Assembly (NCBI RefSeq): GCF_900112255.1
Contig: NZ_FOLE01000001.1
Span: 310,001-374,000, forward strand
DNA from: Flexibacter flexilis DSM 6793
GTDB taxonomy: Bacteria; Bacteroidota; Bacteroidia; Cytophagales; Flexibacteraceae
Reading direction: 5' to 3'
DNA length: 64,000 nt
Positions 18,040-27,205 of this stretch are shown one piece after another. The translations under genes and the position numbers were made by a program. A model generated the notes under the pieces. The model was not told the origin of the DNA and made no database searches. It worked only from the letters and a program-made list of their open reading frames with translations. The number at the start of each line of letters is the position of its first letter. The stretch's first letter is position 1.

Positions 18040-19098
18040 TTAGTCTTTTTTGCCTGCCACTACTACCACGTTCATACCCGCACGCAACGCGGCGGTTGTT
18101 TTCTCTTCGTCGGCGAGTTTGATACGCACGGGAATACGTTGTTCTATTTTCACGAAATTGCCCGTAGCATTGTCGGGCGGCAGCAACGAAAACCGTGCGC
18201 CGCTGGCTGGCGAAATAGATTCTACCACACCATTATATTCCTGATTACCAGTAGCATCAGCCCTAAAAGTAACCTTTTGGCCTACGGCTACAGCGTCTAA
18301 TTGCGTTTCTTTAAAATTGGCCGTAATCCATTTTTCTTTGCTCACAATCGAAAGCATATTTTGACCTTCTTTGATGAGTTGTCCTTCCTGAAGCGTTCTT
18401 CTGCCCACCCAACCATCGTAAGGCGCAGTGATGAACGTGTAAGAATAATACAGCGCGGCATTAGTCAAGGCGGCGTGTTTTAGTTCAATCAGTGCATTTT
18501 CGGCAGGCACTTTGGAAGCGGCTTGCGCCGTGTTGAGTTGCGCCTCCACGATGTTGCGTTCTATTTCGGCCTGATGTGCTTTGGCCGACTGGTAAGCGGC
18601 TTTTTTATGTTCTAATTCTTGCCCCGAAGTGGCATCGTCTTTAAATAAATTCTCGTAACGCTGAAATTCCAATTGCGTTTCCCAAACGGCAATATTGGCA
18701 GCTTCCAACTTTGCTTTGTGTACGGCTACGTCGGCTTTGGTGGTGGCCACGCCTTTTTTAAGCACATCGAGTGTACTAATGGCATTGTCGTAGTCAGCTT
18801 GCGCCATGTCGAGTTTGGCTTTGTACTCGCGGTTGTCGATGACCAAAAGCGTGTCGCCTTTGTGTACGAATTGGTTTTCTTGGAAATTAATTTTTTCGAT
18901 ATAACCTGTTACGCGGCTAATGATAGGCGTAACGTATTGTTCTACTTGCGCGTCGTTGGTTTCTTCGTGATTTTGGAAAAAAACAAAAAACCAAACGGCC
19001 CACGATAATGCGCCCAACAAAATGAGCCCCGCTATTACGTTGATAACGGTCAAAAATATCTTATTAAGGGTGTGTGTCCTTGCGGCTGTCGTTTTCAT
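18040..19098 (-). CDS. HlyD/EmrA family membrane fusion protein
   Basis: A 352-residue periplasmic adaptor. I start at the ATG at 19098 (MKTTAARTHTLNKIFLT); the longer frame overlaps the TolC gene and adds an unlikely 47 residues. A single N-terminal membrane segment (VIAGLILLGALSWAVWFFVF, about residues 19-38) is followed by the HlyD lipoyl-like half (PIISRVTGYIEKINFQENQF, KGDTLLVID), a coiled-coil hairpin rich in Ala, Lys and Glu (about 100-200), and the closing barrel with APYDGWVGRRTLQEGQLIKEG. It bridges the TolC channel and the EmrB-like pump. Spacing is 16 bp after the TolC gene and 4 bp before the pump gene. Confidence 0.9.
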   Translation of the reverse strand: MKTTAARTHTLNKIFLTVINVIAGLILLGALSWAVWFFVFFQNHEETNDAQVEQYVTPIISRVTGYIEKINFQENQFVHKGDTLLVIDNREYKAKLDMAQADYDNAISTLDVLKKGVATTKADVAVHKAKLEAANIAVWETQLEFQRYENLFKDDATSGQELEHKKAAYQSAKAHQAEIERNIVEAQLNTAQAASKVPAENALIELKHAALTNAALYYSYTFITAPYDGWVGRRTLQEGQLIKEGQNMLSIVSKEKWITANFKETQLDAVAVGQKVTFRADATGNQEYNGVVESISPASGARFSLLPPDNATGNFVKIEQRIPVRIKLADEEKTTAALRAGMNVVVVAGKKD

Positions 19099-19114
19099 TG
19101 TATTGCGTAATTTT

Positions 19115-20509
19115 TTAGCGAGAAGAAGAATCCTGCACGGCCAAACCTGCGGCGTGTAAAAGCTGATAATATTGGTTAATGGCTTCGATGCGAGCAGCCA
19201 CATAATCGTATTTGGCTTGTAGAAGCGCATTGTCGGCATCTATCATTTCGGTACTGATAGCCAAGCCATTAAGATATTTTTTCTTAACGATTCGGTAATT
19301 TTCTTGTGCCTGCGCGATGGCCGTCTGCGTGATAGGAATACGGTCGTTCATCTCTTGGAGCTGCGTGTATTTATCAAAAATCAAATCGCGCGTTTGCTCC
19401 TTCAAAGTATTGGTTTTGAGTTTTTTGAGGTTTACTTGTTGATGTGCCGTGTGTACGCGTTTGCGGTTTTTGTACAGATTGGACACACTCCACGAAAGGT
19501 CTATGCCTGCCCGTCCCAAGCTGTACAAGTAAGGGTGCGGCGGAAACAAAAACAGCATATAGTTGGGATAATTGTACCCAAACGTCCCAAAGCCGTTGAT
19601 TTGGGGCATATAACCAGCACGCACATTTTTGAGGTCTATTTCGCTGATATGTTCCTCTTTTTGTGCCATCTGTACTTCTTCTTTGGTCATGGCCGCCATC
19701 AAATACGTTTGGTAGTCAGCCACTTGCAAAGGGCTATTCATTACCTGCGCCGTGTCTATCACAAGCGTATCTTCTTCAGGCAACTGCAAAAGCGTGTGCA
19801 AACGATGTGTTGCCATGGCTACGCCCCTGCGGTTATTGACCTGCAAAAGTTGCATTTGTGAGAGTTGGAACTGGGCGCGGATAAGTTGGTCGGAAGTTAC
19901 AACACTGTTTTTGCGCAACGATTGAATTTCGTGCAAACGGTCTTGTTCTTCTTTGATATTTTCGGTCAAAAGCGTTTGCATTTGCAAGAGCTTACAGATA
20001 TGCAAATAATTGTTAATCACTTCATTATGCACATCTTTTTCCGTTTTTTTGGCCTTTATTTCTGCCAATTCGGCTTGTTGTTCTGCTTTGTGAATAGTGT
20101 TTTTGATTTGGCCACCCAAATAAATCGGTACTTTGGCGTTGGCCGTTAGGTCGTATATTTCTCGAATAGTATGGATAAATGTCCCTTCGCTGTTCAGGCC
20201 GTTTGGATATTCCATCATGTTGCTCATCAGGGCATAAGAGCCGTGCAAATCCACGTTGGGCAACTTGTCGTCTTTCTTTTCCGCTACGATTTCCTCGCTA
20301 ATTTCTTTTTCCAACACAGCCGTCCGAACGTTTAGGTTCTGTTGGCTTGCCAATTGGAGGGCTTCGGCTAAGCTGATTTTCCGAATGTTTTTTAAATTGT
20401 TAGTAGTGTTTGCAATGGCTTTCGATTGATAAAAGGCCGAGTTAATCATAATAACCGCCACAAAACCAGCAACTTGCCAGTATTGTGGCCGCCTACTGCG
20501 ACTTGTCAT
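19115..20509 (-). CDS. TolC family outer membrane efflux protein
   Basis: A 464-residue outer-membrane channel protein and the first gene of the efflux operon. The N-terminus is signal-peptide-like (MTSRSRRPQYWQVAGFVAVI, then MINSAFYQSKAIA). The mature part starts with the TolC hallmark ISLAEALQLASQQNLNVRTA and has two long alpha-helical repeats, with GYMPQINGFGTFGYNYPNY in the beta-barrel portion and AQENYRIVKKKYLNGLAIST in the second repeat. Length and helix pattern fit the OEP family. It is divergent from the AraC regulator gene, and the ~90-bp gap must hold both promoters. Confidence 0.88.
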   Translation of the reverse strand: MTSRSRRPQYWQVAGFVAVIMINSAFYQSKAIANTTNNLKNIRKISLAEALQLASQQNLNVRTAVLEKEISEEIVAEKKDDKLPNVDLHGSYALMSNMMEYPNGLNSEGTFIHTIREIYDLTANAKVPIYLGGQIKNTIHKAEQQAELAEIKAKKTEKDVHNEVINNYLHICKLLQMQTLLTENIKEEQDRLHEIQSLRKNSVVTSDQLIRAQFQLSQMQLLQVNNRRGVAMATHRLHTLLQLPEEDTLVIDTAQVMNSPLQVADYQTYLMAAMTKEEVQMAQKEEHISEIDLKNVRAGYMPQINGFGTFGYNYPNYMLFLFPPHPYLYSLGRAGIDLSWSVSNLYKNRKRVHTAHQQVNLKKLKTNTLKEQTRDLIFDKYTQLQEMNDRIPITQTAIAQAQENYRIVKKKYLNGLAISTEMIDADNALLQAKYDYVAARIEAINQYYQLLHAAGLAVQDSSSR

Positions 20510-20600
20510 GTGTACGTTTCTTTGTTTTGTTTTGCAAAGTTCCGTACTTTACGCCTGTGTTAAATATTGCCTAAAGCCAAAGATTTATTCATTCCTGCCA

Positions 20601-21401
20601 ATGTCAAAATATTATCTTACGGAAGTGGATAAAGAACCGCACACCGTATATTGTCGCCACGATTTGATGGGCGAACGCGTACTGAAAGCGCACCAGCACG
20701 CCAAAGGGCAATTTTTATATACAGAAGGCGGCATCGTGCATATCAAGACGGACGAAAAAACATATTTTTTGCCTGCACGCCATTATATCTGGATTCCGCC
20801 AAACACAATGCACACGATTCGCACCACATCCGTAGAAGCCACCATGCGCAACCTCTATTTTGAGGTGCAGGACACGGACAGCGACTTTTTCAGGCACACG
20901 GGTATTTATCCCGTCAATGATTTGTTGTTCGAAATGCTACTTTATACGCACCGCTGGACAGGCGACATTTCGCCCCAAAACAATGCGGCGGGCTACGCTT
21001 TTACCACTGCCATCAAAGCCATTTTGCCCGAAATGAGCAGTTATAGTTTACCGCTTTCGCTGCCCTACCCCACCGACGCACGGCTGGAAAATATCGTGGA
21101 TTACATGAGCAAAAATTTACATGAGCAAGTAACGTTTTCGCATTTGGCTAAGCAATTTGGCTTTAGTGAAAGGTCTTTGGCGCGACTTTTCCATAAAGAC
21201 GTAGATATGTCGTTTGTGCAGTTTTTCACGCTGCAACGAATGCTCAAAGCCCTTGAGTATTTGTTGGAAGAGAAGAAAAATGTCAATGAAGTGGCTTTTT
21301 TGGTCGGCTATAATAGTGTTCCGACGTTTAGCAACACATTTCAGAAAGTAATCGGCCTGCGCCCTTCCGAATACATCAAACTGCGGGGCGTGCAAGACTA
21401 A
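20601..21401 (+). CDS. AraC family transcriptional regulator
   Basis: A 266-residue regulator. I chose the ATG at 20601 (MSKYYLTEVDKEPHTVY) because the longer frame overlaps the TolC start. The N-terminal half is a cupin-type sensor (AHQHAKGQFLYTEGGIVHI, then YIWIPPNTMHTI). The C-terminal ~100 residues are the double helix-turn-helix: QVTFSHLAKQFGFSERSLAR for the first and NVNEVAFLVGYNSVPTFSNT for the second, ending FQKVIGLRPSEYIKLR. It is divergently placed against the TolC-EmrA-EmrB operon, which is the usual position of a local efflux regulator. The inducer is unknown. Confidence 0.92.
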   Translation: MSKYYLTEVDKEPHTVYCRHDLMGERVLKAHQHAKGQFLYTEGGIVHIKTDEKTYFLPARHYIWIPPNTMHTIRTTSVEATMRNLYFEVQDTDSDFFRHTGIYPVNDLLFEMLLYTHRWTGDISPQNNAAGYAFTTAIKAILPEMSSYSLPLSLPYPTDARLENIVDYMSKNLHEQVTFSHLAKQFGFSERSLARLFHKDVDMSFVQFFTLQRMLKALEYLLEEKKNVNEVAFLVGYNSVPTFSNTFQKVIGLRPSEYIKLRGVQD

Positions 21402-21404
21402 AAA

Positions 21405-21450
21405 TAAAAACCCCATGCCAAGCAATAAGCATGACATGGGGTTTTCTTTT
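21405..21450. terminator. bidirectional terminator between araC-type gene and queA
   Basis: AAAAACCCCATGCCA ... TGACATGGGGTTTTC forms a stem of at least 12 bp, with T-runs on both strands. Confidence 0.75.
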
Positions 21451-21473
21451 TAAAGATTTTTCATCTAACAAAA

Positions 21474-22520
21474 TTAGATAATCAGCATCGCATCGCCGTA
21501 GCTAAAGAAACGATATTTTTCTTTGATAGCTTCTTGATACGCATTCATTACTTTGTCATAACCACCAAAAGCACAAGCCATCATCAAAAGTGTAGATTCT
21601 GGCATGTGAAAATTGGTAATCAAGGCGTTAGCAATTTTAAAATCATACGGAGGGAAAATAAAACGGTCTGTCCAGCCTTCGTTCGGTTTGAGGCGAGCAT
21701 TAGCCGACACCGACGACTCCAACGCACGCAAAGTAGTGGTACCCACCGCACAAACGCGTTTTTTGACATCAAGCGAAGCGTTTACTTTATCGGCGGTTAC
21801 TTCAGGCACTTTAAAGTTTTCCGATTCGGGTTTGTGTTTGGTCAAATCCTCCACTTCTACTTTTTTGAACGTACCCAAGCCCACGTGCAAAGTAATTGGC
21901 GTAATGTCCACCCCTTTCAATTCCAAGCGTTTCATTACTTGGCGCGTGAAGTGCATACCCGCCGATGGCGCAGCCACCGCACCCGTATGTTGCGCATAAA
22001 TCGTTTGGTAACGGTCGCGGTCGGCGGCCTCTACCTTGCGACGAATTTGCGGCGGAAGTGGCGTTTCGCCCAAAGCGTCAAGGGTTTTATAAAATTCGTC
22101 GTCCGAGCCATCGTACAAAAAGCGAATAGTGCGGCCACGTGAAGTAGTGTTGTCAATTACTTCAGCCACCAAATCACTATCACCGAAATATAACTTGTTA
22201 CCCACACGGATTTTACGTGCAGGATCCACAATTACGTCCCAAAGATGATATTCTTTGTTTAGTTCGCGCAACAAAGATACTTCGATCTTTGCGCCTGTTT
22301 TTTCTTTATTTCCGTAAAGACGAGCTGGGAAAACTTTGGTATCGTTAAGTACCATTACATCGCCTTCATTAAAATATTCAATAATGTCTTTAAAAACTTT
22401 ATGCTCAATTTTTCCTGTTTGGCGGTGCAACACCAACATACGGGCTTCATCGCGGTTCTCGTTCGGATAGAGGGCTATCAGATCCGAAGGGAGATTAAAC
22501 TTAAATTCGGAAAGTTTCAT
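21474..22520 (-). CDS. queA: tRNA preQ1(34) S-adenosylmethionine ribosyltransferase-isomerase
   Basis: QueA transfers the ribose of SAM to preQ1 at tRNA position 34, giving epoxyqueuosine. The 348-residue product begins [19 protein letters not shown], the usual QueA start. Further marks are [17 protein letters not shown] (57-73), [11 protein letters not shown] (153-163), [10 protein letters not shown], the [13 protein letters not shown] active-site stretch (181-193), [15 protein letters not shown], and [18 protein letters not shown] near the C-terminus. It is full length. A near-consensus promoter lies ~50 bp upstream. No other queuosine genes are in the window. Confidence 0.97.
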   Translation of the reverse strand: MKLSEFKFNLPSDLIALYPNENRDEARMLVLHRQTGKIEHKVFKDIIEYFNEGDVMVLNDTKVFPARLYGNKEKTGAKIEVSLLRELNKEYHLWDVIVDPARKIRVGNKLYFGDSDLVAEVIDNTTSRGRTIRFLYDGSDDEFYKTLDALGETPLPPQIRRKVEAADRDRYQTIYAQHTGAVAAPSAGMHFTRQVMKRLELKGVDITPITLHVGLGTFKKVEVEDLTKHKPESENFKVPEVTADKVNASLDVKKRVCAVGTTTLRALESSVSANARLKPNEGWTDRFIFPPYDFKIANALITNFHMPESTLLMMACAFGGYDKVMNAYQEAIKEKYRFFSYGDAMLII

Positions 22521-22572
22521 ATGTATTTTTTGATATTTCTATGTAGCTAATCGCCTTTTCAAAAAAGAACCG

Positions 22573-22603
22573 CAAATATAGCAAATTTCATTGCTTTTGT
22601 AAA
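22573..22603 (-). promoter_or_regulatory. putative queA promoter
   Basis: On the minus strand TTTA is followed after 19 nt by TATATTTG, a perfect TAnnTTTG -7 box. The queA ATG lies about 52 nt downstream of the box. Confidence 0.6.
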
Positions 22604-22702
22604 GAAGTTTTTTATATACCTTGCGAAATTTAAGACAAAAAGGTACTGGTATTTGGTCAAAATTTGTAATTTTAGCTTTTATTTACGCTATTGACCAGTA
22701 TT

Positions 22703-23167
22703 ATGAAGAAAGTGTTATTTGTTTGTTTGGGGAATATATGCCGCTCACCATTAGCCGAAGGTCTTTTTACTCAGCATGTTCAGCTACAAGAACTCACCGA
22801 CCAATTTGAGATAGATTCGGCAGGTACTAACTCCTACCATATGGGTGAGTTGGCCGATCAACGCACGCGTGCCAATGCCGCGTCGCATGGCTTAGGTCTT
22901 ACACATCGTGCACGTACCTTCAAGGCGCAAGACTGGCAAGAATTTGACCTTATTTTGGCAATGGATGAAAATAATTTGGAAAATATCAAGCGTTTGTGCC
23001 CCAATCCTGAGCTGCTAACCAAAGCCAAACTCATGCGCGAATACGACCCGCAAGCCGACAGCCTCGAAGTACCAGATCCTTATTACGGTACTGAAAAAGA
23101 TTTTGAAGAAGTTTATCAAATTTTGCACCGCAGCACAGCCGCTTTATTGGCTTCAATTATTTCTTAA
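22703..23167 (+). CDS. low-molecular-weight protein tyrosine phosphatase
   Basis: A 154-residue cytosolic phosphatase. The ATG at 22703 puts the P-loop at the standard place (MKKVLFVCLGNICRSPLAEG, with nucleophile Cys8 and Arg14 in CX5R); the longer frame needs a TTG. The general acid is Asp125 in VPDPYYG. The length is normal for the family. Such enzymes dephosphorylate protein tyrosine or arginine residues, sometimes controlling polysaccharide synthesis, but no tyrosine kinase is nearby. A DUF58 gene follows 20 bp downstream on the same strand. Confidence 0.92.
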   Translation: MKKVLFVCLGNICRSPLAEGLFTQHVQLQELTDQFEIDSAGTNSYHMGELADQRTRANAASHGLGLTHRARTFKAQDWQEFDLILAMDENNLENIKRLCPNPELLTKAKLMREYDPQADSLEVPDPYYGTEKDFEEVYQILHRSTAALLASIIS

Positions 23168-23187
23168 AATAAAGAATTGCCCCGACC

Positions 23188-24513
23188 ATGTTACGAACTC
23201 TTTTCCTAAACAATCGCTTCTTTTTGGTTTGCATAGGGCTGGTACTGGCTTTTGTACTCAGCTTTTTGCTGCCTACGCTGCTTATTTTTACCAAAATGGC
23301 AACGCTCTTGTTTGGGCTGCTGGTGGCATGGGACATTTTTTTGTTGTATCGTACAAAAAACGGCTTGGACGGTCGGCGCGATGCCCCTTCTCGCCTTTCC
23401 AATGGCGACGACAACGAACTTTTTGTACGTTTGGAAAACTATTATCCGTTTGCCGTGTCCGTGCGTGTGATTGACGAATTGCCGTTTCAGTTCCAACGCC
23501 GCGACGTGCGTTTTGATGCCCAAATTCCCGCCCAACAACCAATCAGTATTGCCTACAAATTGCGGCCTGTGAAGCGTGGCGAATATCGTTTTGGCGGCAT
23601 CAATGTACTGCTTTCGTCGGGTTTGGGGCTGGTTGCACGACGGTTTGTGTTTTCAGCCAATCAAATGTTGCCTGTTTATCCTTCGTACATTCAGTTGCGC
23701 AAATACGAATTGAGTGCCATTAACCAACATCTCAAAAACTTGGGTATCAAGAAAATACGACGCATCGGCAACAACCAAGAATTTGAGCAAGTAAAAGAAT
23801 ATGTGGCAGGCGACGATGTGCGCACTATCAACTGGAAAGCTACCGCACGCCGCAACGTGCTGATGGTAAATCATTACCAAGACGAAAAATCGCAGCAAGT
23901 GTATAGCCTCATCGACAAAGGCCGCGTCATGCGGATGCCTTTCGAGGGTATGAGCCTGATGGATTATGCCATTAATGCCGCGCTGGTGATTTCTAATGTG
24001 GCCATTCGCAAAGACGACAAAGCGGGACTTATTACGTTTAATCATCGCGTCGGGACGGTGCTGAAAGCGGCCAAAACAGGCGGGCAAATGCAAACGATTG
24101 TCGAGACGCTGTACAACCAAAAAACCAGCTACAAAGAAACCGACTACGAAGCCTTGTATTTTCAGGTGCGCAAACACGTTACGCAACGTAGTTTGCTGCT
24201 GCTATATACCAATTTTGAATCATTTTCGGGTATGCAACGCCAATTACCGTATTTGCGCAAATTGGCTATTCAGCACGTTTTGGTCGTTATTTTCTTTGAG
24301 AATACGGAGCTAAACCAACTCACGCACGCACCCGCCAACAGCCCCGAAGAAATTTATTTGAAAGCCACTGCCGAAAAATTCAGTTTGGAGAAACACCAAA
24401 TCGTGGCGGAGTTGCGCCGACACGGTATTTATGCCGTCCTGACCAGCCCCGACAAACTGACTATCAACACCATCAATCAATATTTGGAGTTGAAAGCCAG
24501 AGGCTTGATTTAG
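23188..24513 (+). CDS. DUF58 domain-containing membrane protein
   Basis: A 441-residue protein with two N-terminal membrane segments (about residues 9-55). A beta-rich region (FAVSVRVIDELPFQF, LRPVKRGEYRFGGINV) precedes the DUF58 core with the signature EYVAGDDVRTINWKATARR (about 204-222) and a von Willebrand A-like half (SLIDKGRVMRMPFEG, AGLITFNHRVGTVLKA). In many bacteria DUF58 proteins sit in MoxR-ATPase and VWA clusters; here there is no MoxR gene and the partner upstream is a phosphatase 20 bp away. The role is probably envelope-associated chaperone assembly, but this is inference. Confidence 0.88.
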   Translation: MLRTLFLNNRFFLVCIGLVLAFVLSFLLPTLLIFTKMATLLFGLLVAWDIFLLYRTKNGLDGRRDAPSRLSNGDDNELFVRLENYYPFAVSVRVIDELPFQFQRRDVRFDAQIPAQQPISIAYKLRPVKRGEYRFGGINVLLSSGLGLVARRFVFSANQMLPVYPSYIQLRKYELSAINQHLKNLGIKKIRRIGNNQEFEQVKEYVAGDDVRTINWKATARRNVLMVNHYQDEKSQQVYSLIDKGRVMRMPFEGMSLMDYAINAALVISNVAIRKDDKAGLITFNHRVGTVLKAAKTGGQMQTIVETLYNQKTSYKETDYEALYFQVRKHVTQRSLLLLYTNFESFSGMQRQLPYLRKLAIQHVLVVIFFENTELNQLTHAPANSPEEIYLKATAEKFSLEKHQIVAELRRHGIYAVLTSPDKLTINTINQYLELKARGLI

Positions 24514-24525
24514 CCCAGAAGCGCA

Positions 24526-24573
24526 CAATAAAAAAACCTTATAGCCTTCAAAGCCATAAGGTTTTTTTTATTG
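24526..24573. terminator. bidirectional terminator after DUF58 gene
   Basis: A-run, then ACCTTAT ... ATAAGGT and a T-run, forming a near-symmetrical stem of about 16 bp. It serves the DUF58 gene and the convergent gene ending at 24600. Confidence 0.8.
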
Positions 24574-24599
24574 TTATCGTCAAAGAAACGAATAAAATC

Positions 24600-24998
24600 T
24601 TATTTGAACATGGATTTGATACTGCCCCACGAACGTTGCACCGCCGTTGGGCTATGCTGAATGTTGGCAAACAAATTATAAGCACTCGAATTGGTATGAA
24701 TTACTAACTTATACGAAATAGTTTGCGCTTGGTCGTCTGTTTTGTAAAGATTGTCGTCCAAAAACGTATAGTTTCCTGAACCATTGATGGACACTGTCGT
24801 AAGTTTCTGATAAGCCGTTTCACTGGCTTTCTTGCGATATACCTCGTAGCTGCTTACACCACCTTCGTCAGCAATCTGCCAATCCAATTTCACATCTGCC
24901 CCCTGATAGCTCGCCGAGAAATAACTTTGGCTAATGTCAAAAGCAGTCAATCCAGCGACGAAAACAAGACAAAATAAAACTAATATAGGTTTATACAT
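24600..24998 (-). CDS. exported protein with fibronectin type III-like domain
   Basis: A 132-residue protein with a signal peptide (MYKPILVLFCLVFVAGLTAF). The remainder looks like one Fn3-type beta-sandwich: GADVKLDWQIADEGGVSSYE and VYRKKASETAYQKL match the first strands of Fn3 modules in Bacteroidota extracellular proteins, and YTFLDDNLYK with TISYKLVIH the last strands. There is no T9SS sorting domain, and the C-terminus (SIKSMFK) is short. The function is unknown; a binding role on the outer surface or in the periplasm is plausible. It is a single gene with its own -7 box. Confidence 0.7.
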   Translation of the reverse strand: MYKPILVLFCLVFVAGLTAFDISQSYFSASYQGADVKLDWQIADEGGVSSYEVYRKKASETAYQKLTTVSINGSGNYTFLDDNLYKTDDQAQTISYKLVIHTNSSAYNLFANIQHSPTAVQRSWGSIKSMFK

Positions 24999-25073
24999 AG
25001 AAAATCCTTTCTTTTTAATTTTTTAAAGAATATCCGACCTCTTCTTGCTAAAAATTGGTTATAGGTTCAGAGG

Positions 25074-25081
25074 CAAATATA
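25074..25081 (-). promoter_or_regulatory. -7 box upstream of the Fn3-like gene
   Basis: TATATTTG on the minus strand, a perfect TAnnTTTG match, 76 nt before the ATG at 24998. No good TTTG at -33 was found, so this is a weak call. Confidence 0.35.
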
Positions 25082-25170
25082 AAAGTTTTTTAAAAAGAAT
25101 GTTCTTTCGTAACAAAAATTTAACACAACTTTTCGTGTATTTTTTTGCATTAATCCACAAAACGTACTCT

Positions 25171-25854
25171 TTAGACAATGCTTGCCTCAAAAAGTGTAGC
25201 AAAGTGCTTTCTAATTTTTTCAGCTACTTCTTCCATTGACACGGCGCGACCCAATTCTTTGACCAAAGACGTAACGGCCTTATCCTGAATCCCGCACGGG
25301 ACAATGTACCCGAAATAATCCAAGTTCGTGTTCACATTCAGCGCAAAACCGTGCATCGTTACCCAACGGCTACTGCGCACGCCAATCGCGCAAATCTTGC
25401 GGTTTTCTATCCAAACACCCGTCAGGCCTTCGATGCGGCCAGCTTTCAGGCCGTAGTCGTTGAGCGTCAGGATAATTGCCTCCTCAATGAAGCGCAAATA
25501 TTTGTGGATGTCGGTAAAGAAATTATCCAAATCAATAATCGGATAGCCGACAAGCTGCCCTGGCCCGTGATAGGTTATATCTCCTCCCCTATTGATTTTG
25601 AAATAAGTAGCCCCGATTTGTTCCAAACGCTCTTGCCCAATGAGCAAATGCTCGGCATCGCCACTTTTGCCCAACGTATAAACGTGTGGGTGTTGGCAAA
25701 AAAGCAAATAATTTTCGGTGGATACTGGCTGCTCGGCGGTGCGATTGGCTATCTTTTTTTCGATGATTTGATTAAAAAGTTTGTCCTGATACGCCCACGC
25801 ATCACCGTAGGCGATTTCTCCCAAATCCTGAAAAATAATGTTCTTGTTTTGCAT
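25171..25854 (-). CDS. lipB: lipoyl(octanoyl) transferase
   Basis: LipB moves octanoyl groups from acyl carrier protein to lipoyl domains of 2-oxoacid dehydrogenases. The 227-residue product carries the family's substrate-pocket motif NRGGDITYHGPGQLVGYP (about 83-100), the segment WIENRKICAIGVRSSRWVTMHGFALNV, and the catalytic cysteine in VPCGIQDKAVTSLVKELG. Length is normal. serS ends 79 bp upstream on the same strand, past a hairpin, so it may be read through from serS or from its own promoter. Confidence 0.96.
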   Translation of the reverse strand: MQNKNIIFQDLGEIAYGDAWAYQDKLFNQIIEKKIANRTAEQPVSTENYLLFCQHPHVYTLGKSGDAEHLLIGQERLEQIGATYFKINRGGDITYHGPGQLVGYPIIDLDNFFTDIHKYLRFIEEAIILTLNDYGLKAGRIEGLTGVWIENRKICAIGVRSSRWVTMHGFALNVNTNLDYFGYIVPCGIQDKAVTSLVKELGRAVSMEEVAEKIRKHFATLFEASIV

Positions 25855-25881
25855 CTGAAAAATAGTTTATATCAAATACAA

Positions 25882-25914
25882 AACGCTGCAAATCTGTGAG
25901 TTATTTGCAGCGTT
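25882..25914 (-). terminator. terminator of serS
   Basis: A 12-bp perfect stem, AACGCTGCAAAT and its complement, with a 9-nt loop and a T-rich stretch downstream on the minus strand. It lies between serS and lipB, so it may attenuate rather than fully stop transcription into lipB. Confidence 0.65.
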
Positions 25915-25933
25915 CGGTGATTGTTTTGTTCGA

Positions 25934-27205
25934 TTAAATTTTCTCGAAACCTGTGTATTCGTGTAGCACTTTTGGCAAATAAATACCGTCTTCGCGTTGG
26001 TTGTTTTCCAAAATAGCGGCCACGATGCGCGGCAAAGCCAAGGCACTGCCGTTGAGCGTGTGCAACAAATACGGCTTTTGGTCGCCAGACTTGCAACGCA
26101 ATTTCAGACGGTTGGCTTGGAACGTCTCGAAGTTACTCACCGAGCTTACTTCCAACCAACGTTGTTGGGCTGCCGAGAATACCTCCATGTCGAAAGTAAG
26201 AGCCGAAGTAAAGCTCATGTCGCCACCGCAAAGGCGCAACACGCGATACGGCAACTCCAATTTTTGCAACAAACCTTGTACGTGTTGGCTCATTTGCTCC
26301 AATGCCTCGTAAGAGTTTTCGGGCTTGGTGATTTGCACAATTTCCACTTTGTCGAACTGGTGCAAACGGTTCAGGCCGCGCACGTGCGCACCCCACGAAC
26401 CCGCCTCACGACGGAAACAAGGCGTATAACCTACGTTTTTCACGGGCAAATCGCTTTCTTTCAGAATCACGTCGCGGTAAATGTTCGTAATCGGCACTTC
26501 GGCGGTCGGGATAAGGAAAAGGTCATCGGTTTGGGCGTGGTACATTTGGCCGTCTTTGTCTGGCAACTGTCCCGTACCGAAACCCGAATCGCGATTGATA
26601 AGAATTGGCGGCTGAATTTCGATATAACCCGCTTTGGCGGCCTCGTCTAAGAAAAAGTTGATAAGGGCGCGTTGCAATCTTGCGCCTTTGTTTTTATAGA
26701 CAGGGAAACCCGCTCCCGTAATTTTATTACCCAAATCAAAATCTATAATATCATATTTTTTGATAAGTTCCCAATGCGGTAGTGCGTCGGCAGACAATTG
26801 CGGCACAGTTCCCCACGAGAAAGCCACTTGGTTGTCGTCGGCAGAAACGCCTTGCGGAACGCTTTCGTGCGGCAAATTCGGCAATGTTACCAACACTTCG
26901 TACAGTTCGGTTTCCAAACTTTCGAGCTTTTCGGCCAAGTCTTTGCTACGTGCTTTGAGGGCGGCGGTTTCGGCTTTAAGGGTTTCGGCTTCGGCGGCGT
27001 TGCCTGCTTTCATGAGTGCGCCGATGGATTTGGCTTTGTTGTTGGACTCGGCCAGCACGTTGTCGGCCTCAAATTGTGTTTCGCGGCGGCTGGTGTCCAG
27101 TGCCAAAACAAGTTCTACAATATTGGCAGCATCTTTAATGCGCTTTTTTTCTAAGCCTTTGATGGCCAGTTCTTTGTTTTCTTTCAAAAATTGAACTTGA
27201 AGCAT
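25934..27205 (-). CDS. serS: serine--tRNA ligase
   Basis: Charges tRNA-Ser with serine. The 423-residue class II synthetase has an N-terminal coiled coil (about residues 30-105, rich in Ala, Glu and Lys) and the catalytic core: motif 1 around GFPVYKNKGARLQRALINFF, motif 2 with CFRREAGSWGAHVRGLNRLHQF, and motif 3 in NGSALALPRIVAAILENNQ. The start MLQVQFLKENKELAIKGLEK is standard. It is full length. A tRNA-Ser gene lies elsewhere in the window (47.3 kb). Confidence 0.98.
   Translation of the reverse strand: MLQVQFLKENKELAIKGLEKKRIKDAANIVELVLALDTSRRETQFEADNVLAESNNKAKSIGALMKAGNAAEAETLKAETAALKARSKDLAEKLESLETELYEVLVTLPNLPHESVPQGVSADDNQVAFSWGTVPQLSADALPHWELIKKYDIIDFDLGNKITGAGFPVYKNKGARLQRALINFFLDEAAKAGYIEIQPPILINRDSGFGTGQLPDKDGQMYHAQTDDLFLIPTAEVPITNIYRDVILKESDLPVKNVGYTPCFRREAGSWGAHVRGLNRLHQFDKVEIVQITKPENSYEALEQMSQHVQGLLQKLELPYRVLRLCGGDMSFTSALTFDMEVFSAAQQRWLEVSSVSNFETFQANRLKLRCKSGDQKPYLLHTLNGSALALPRIVAAILENNQREDGIYLPKVLHEYTGFEKI

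Noticed and set aside
22621-22809. 62-codon ORF overlapping the start of the phosphatase gene
   Set aside because: Wrong frame relative to the phosphatase, and it overlaps the queA upstream region.
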